Below are positions 13,380 through 15,870 of a DNA stretch of 15,870 bases, piece by piece; position 1 is the first letter of the stretch, and each line of letters begins with the position of its first letter. The position numbers and the translations under genes were made by a program. The DNA is from Candidatus Poseidoniales archaeon (lineage in GTDB: Archaea; Thermoplasmatota; Poseidoniia; Poseidoniales; Poseidoniaceae): contig DUCL01000172.1 in NCBI GenBank assembly GCA_012959845.1, positions 1 to 15,870 of the forward strand, in the 5' to 3' direction. Under the pieces are notes generated by a model. It was not told the DNA's origin, made no database searches, and worked only from the letters and a program-made list of their open reading frames with translations.

Positions 13380-15870
13380 ATGGCAACAGTCCAACACCCA
13401 TTCTTAAATGAGTGCGTTGAGGCCAGAGCATACCAATTTAGCGCCCTGAATTACTGTTTGTCTGCATCGACTTTGATGGTAATGCCCACCGGTTTTGGAA
13501 AAACCGCTGTTGAATGGATGGTGATGGCAAATTGCCTGAATAAAGAAAATGGCAAGGTTCTACTAATTGCTCCTACAACCGGTTTAGTTGACCAACAGCA
13601 GAGGATGGCAAGAGCTATGATCAATATAGATGAAAATGAAATTATCACATATACTGGTGAAAACGCTCCAGCAAAGAGACCTGAGTTATGGAATAGTGGG
13701 AGAATCATTATCGCAACACCACAGGTAATTCGCAATGATGTACAAAATGGATTGATAGATTTGAATGAGTTGGGGCTACTTATCTTTGATGAAGCACATC
13801 ATGCAACAGGGAACCATGCCTATTCCCAAGTTGGAAAATTGATGCAAAAGGATAATCCAGATTGTTTGGTAATTGGTGCAACTGCAAGCCCAGGTTCAAC
13901 CGAATCAGCAATATTACAAGTCGCTAATAATTTGAATATCCGAACTTTCTCCATAAGTAAGAAGGAAAGTTCTCTCTTGCAAGCATATCGGGTCAATATG
14001 CAAATCACCCCCCACTATCTAGAACTAGAAGATGGATTGAAAGAAATAATTCTGCCTTTAGAAGTTCACCACCGTGCAGAGGCTGAACAATTGATAAAAA
14101 TGGGATTCTTAGCCCCAACAGGACATTTGACTTCAAAAATGATAGAGGAAGCACAGCGTAGGGCGAGCATTGCTATCCAAAGAAGAGATACTCGGGGCTA
14201 TAATGCTGCGAGAAAAATATCAAATTTACGCAGAGTTCACATCTTGCTCGACCTGCTCAGAACTCAAGGTTTGAAGTCCGCACAGGCATTTGTTGACAGA
14301 GCCGAAGAGGATGGACGTAGTGGCCAAAGGGGAACAAATAGTTTCATCGCACTACCATCTATCCATCATTTTAGAAATGTTTCAAAGCAATTGGAAGAAT
14401 TACATCCAAAACCAGCACATGTTGCGAAATTATTGTCTCGCCAATTGAAAGATTTTCCCGATAGCAAAGTGTTGATTTTCACTGAATACAGAGATACTGT
14501 TGAATTACTAACGGAGAAACTTAATTCTATAGAAGGAGTTGTTGCTGATAGATTTATTGGGCAATCTGGAACTGGAAGCAGAAAGGGAATGAATCAAAAA
14601 CAACAATTGGCACAATTGCAACGATTCCGTGAAGGAGACATTAATGTTCTAATTGCTACTTCTGTTGGAGAAGAAGGATTAGATGTTCCTGCTGCAGATT
14701 TGGTGATATTATATGAGCCAGTTCCAAGCGCTATACGCACGATACAGAGAAGAGGCAGAACTGCAAGACAACGAGATGGGGAAGTTCATATTTTAATCAC
14801 AAAGGATACAAGAGATGTTTTCGTCTATAGGGCTTCCAAGCGTAGAGAAGAGAAAATGTATACTCTTCTTGATAGAATAAAAACCAGAGGCAGAATGATC
14901 TTTAAAGAACCACCAAAAGATGTTCTCTCAGACTTTTCTGTCATCGATGGCGATGGAGTGAACATATCCGCAGTTGAGTTCTTAGCAGCAGAAAAGATAC
15001 GCCTTGAAAAATTGTTTCCGTTGATAGAAACAGTAATTCCTGAGATTGATAAAGAAAAGGAAGACGATACAACAAGCGATGCTGGTGGAGAACCAATTAT
15101 TAGCCCTGCAATGCGAAGGCCGAGTAATCAGATGGGATTAGAATCATTCATTGGCAATGGTGAAAGCGAGCCTAAAACTGGTGATGATGAAGATGAGAAA
15201 TTATCTGAAGATAAACAACTGAAATCAAAATGGAATGTCGTCTTAGATGGCTCACAGCAACTCATTGAGAAGGATGATGCTGCTCATGGCATTATTCAAG
15301 TTGACCACCGAGAAGCATCCACTACATTTGTCGCACATATGCGTAGTCTACAATGTAATATCCAACTTACCCACCTGTATCATGGTGATGTTCGTATTTC
15401 AGATAGAGTTCTAATCGAAAGAAAAAGTTCACGCGATATTATTTCTTCACTCGTCGATGGACGTTTGCTTTCACAGTGTAGAAGATTACTCGCTGCTGCG
15501 CCTCGGCCATTATTACTGGTTGAAACTGGAACCGGAAATGGCCATGCAGTCCATCCAAATGCAGTACTTGGAGCACTGGCACATATTACATTGGACTTGG
15601 GAGTTCCTGTAATGATGACTCAAGATGCAAAGGAATCTGCTCATTTTATCAGCATCGTAGCAAAGCGTGAATTTGATTTATTAGAAAAATTAGCCACTTA
15701 TTCATTGAATAAAAAATCAACTGCTGATTTACAAAAAGAAGAGATAGACAATTGTATCAGCGCTGCAAATAAAGAGATTCTCTCTATAATCAATCAACAA
15801 GAGGAGAGTGGCCCATTGGCCAAGCGGTGGAATAAACTGGTATCTAGGCAACGAGTTGAAGTTCTTGCGG
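13380..15870 (+). CDS. hef: Hef-type DEAH helicase / XPF-family nuclease (3' end cut by window)
   Basis: Fork-repair enzyme of the FANCM/XPF type that unwinds and cleaves branched DNA at stalled forks. The frame is open for 830 codons to the window edge. Helicase motifs: EARAYQ (14-19), Walker A PTGFGKT (36-42), DEAH (137-140), GATASPG (166-172), FTEYRD (367-372), TSVGEEGLDVP (427-437), QRRGR (456-460). An insertion domain lies between the two RecA-like halves. A charged, probably disordered linker spans about 555-617, with a PCNA-binding-like QMGLESFI at 584-591. The nuclease domain (from about 618) has VDHRE (641-645) and the catalytic GD (669-670) and ERKSSRD (680-686), all intact. The C-terminal helix-hairpin-helix pair expected of the family lies past the window. 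The Shine-Dalgarno (AAAGGGAACG) is weak. Transcribed divergently from the ribosomal operon. Confidence 0.95.
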   Translation, partial: MATVQHPFLNECVEARAYQFSALNYCLSASTLMVMPTGFGKTAVEWMVMANCLNKENGKVLLIAPTTGLVDQQQRMARAMINIDENEIITYTGENAPAKRPELWNSGRIIIATPQVIRNDVQNGLIDLNELGLLIFDEAHHATGNHAYSQVGKLMQKDNPDCLVIGATASPGSTESAILQVANNLNIRTFSISKKESSLLQAYRVNMQITPHYLELEDGLKEIILPLEVHHRAEAEQLIKMGFLAPTGHLTSKMIEEAQRRASIAIQRRDTRGYNAARKISNLRRVHILLDLLRTQGLKSAQAFVDRAEEDGRSGQRGTNSFIALPSIHHFRNVSKQLEELHPKPAHVAKLLSRQLKDFPDSKVLIFTEYRDTVELLTEKLNSIEGVVADRFIGQSGTGSRKGMNQKQQLAQLQRFREGDINVLIATSVGEEGLDVPAADLVILYEPVPSAIRTIQRRGRTARQRDGEVHILITKDTRDVFVYRASKRREEKMYTLLDRIKTRGRMIFKEPPKDVLSDFSVIDGDGVNISAVEFLAAEKIRLEKLFPLIETVIPEIDKEKEDDTTSDAGGEPIISPAMRRPSNQMGLESFIGNGESEPKTGDDEDEKLSEDKQLKSKWNVVLDGSQQLIEKDDAAHGIIQVDHREASTTFVAHMRSLQCNIQLTHLYHGDVRISDRVLIERKSSRDIISSLVDGRLLSQCRRLLAAAPRPLLLVETGTGNGHAVHPNAVLGALAHITLDLGVPVMMTQDAKESAHFISIVAKREFDLLEKLATYSLNKKSTADLQKEEIDNCISAANKEILSIINQQEESGPLAKRWNKLVSRQRVEVLA

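Noticed and set aside
1..15870. CRISPR array, insertion sequence or integration site
   Set aside because: No spaced repeats, transposase-like frame or terminal inverted repeats were seen; the window is dense conserved operon plus one repair gene.

Overview
The window is a euryarchaeal chromosome segment. It holds most of the archaeal S10/spc ribosomal-protein supercluster on the minus strand (read right to left, 13010 down to 1). A Hef-type (FANCM/XPF-like) helicase-nuclease gene diverges from it on the plus strand at the right end. The euryarchaeal call rests on archaeal/eukaryotic-type ribosomal proteins (eS4, eL32, eL19), archaeal aIF1 and RNase P protein 1 inside the operon, strong GAGGTGA Shine-Dalgarno sites, and Hef, a euryarchaeal protein. 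The moderate GC content and the sequence style fit a marine Thermoplasmatota relative such as Marine Group II (Poseidoniales); that placement is inference.

Minus-strand order in the direction of transcription: uL3, uL4, uL23, uL2, uS19, uL22, uS3, uL29, aIF1, Rnp1 (Rpp29), uS17, uL14, uL24, eS4, uL5, uS14, uS8, uL6, eL32, eL19, uL18, uS5, uL30, uL15, SecY (3' end cut by the window). That is 22 ribosomal proteins, one initiation factor, one RNase P subunit and the translocon channel. Genes overlap by 1-4 nt or are separated by at most 19 nt, except for 68 nt before secY. The transcript therefore encodes parts of both ribosomal subunits together with initiation, tRNA 5' processing and membrane protein export. 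uS14 (50 residues) is a short but clear gene. Several long reading frames have upstream extensions that I trimmed to starts set by Shine-Dalgarno sites (uL6, uS17, Rnp1, aIF1, uS3, uL22, uL23, eS4).

Region 13011-13379 is the only sizeable gap. It holds a 19-bp palindrome over a TATA-like element that could serve both divergent promoters. It also holds a hairpin-rich uL3 leader of about 240 nt and a small hairpin followed by T6 just ahead of hef.

The main items for a second look are: an N-terminal extension of about 130 residues with roughly four membrane segments on SecY; a SAP-like module plus acidic linker on eL32; a repeated TGA/Shine-Dalgarno fused junction at eight gene boundaries; the structured uL3 leader; the shared palindromic promoter; and a PCNA-binding-like motif in the disordered linker of Hef. 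I found no wholly unfamiliar gene system, mobile element, CRISPR array or tRNA.
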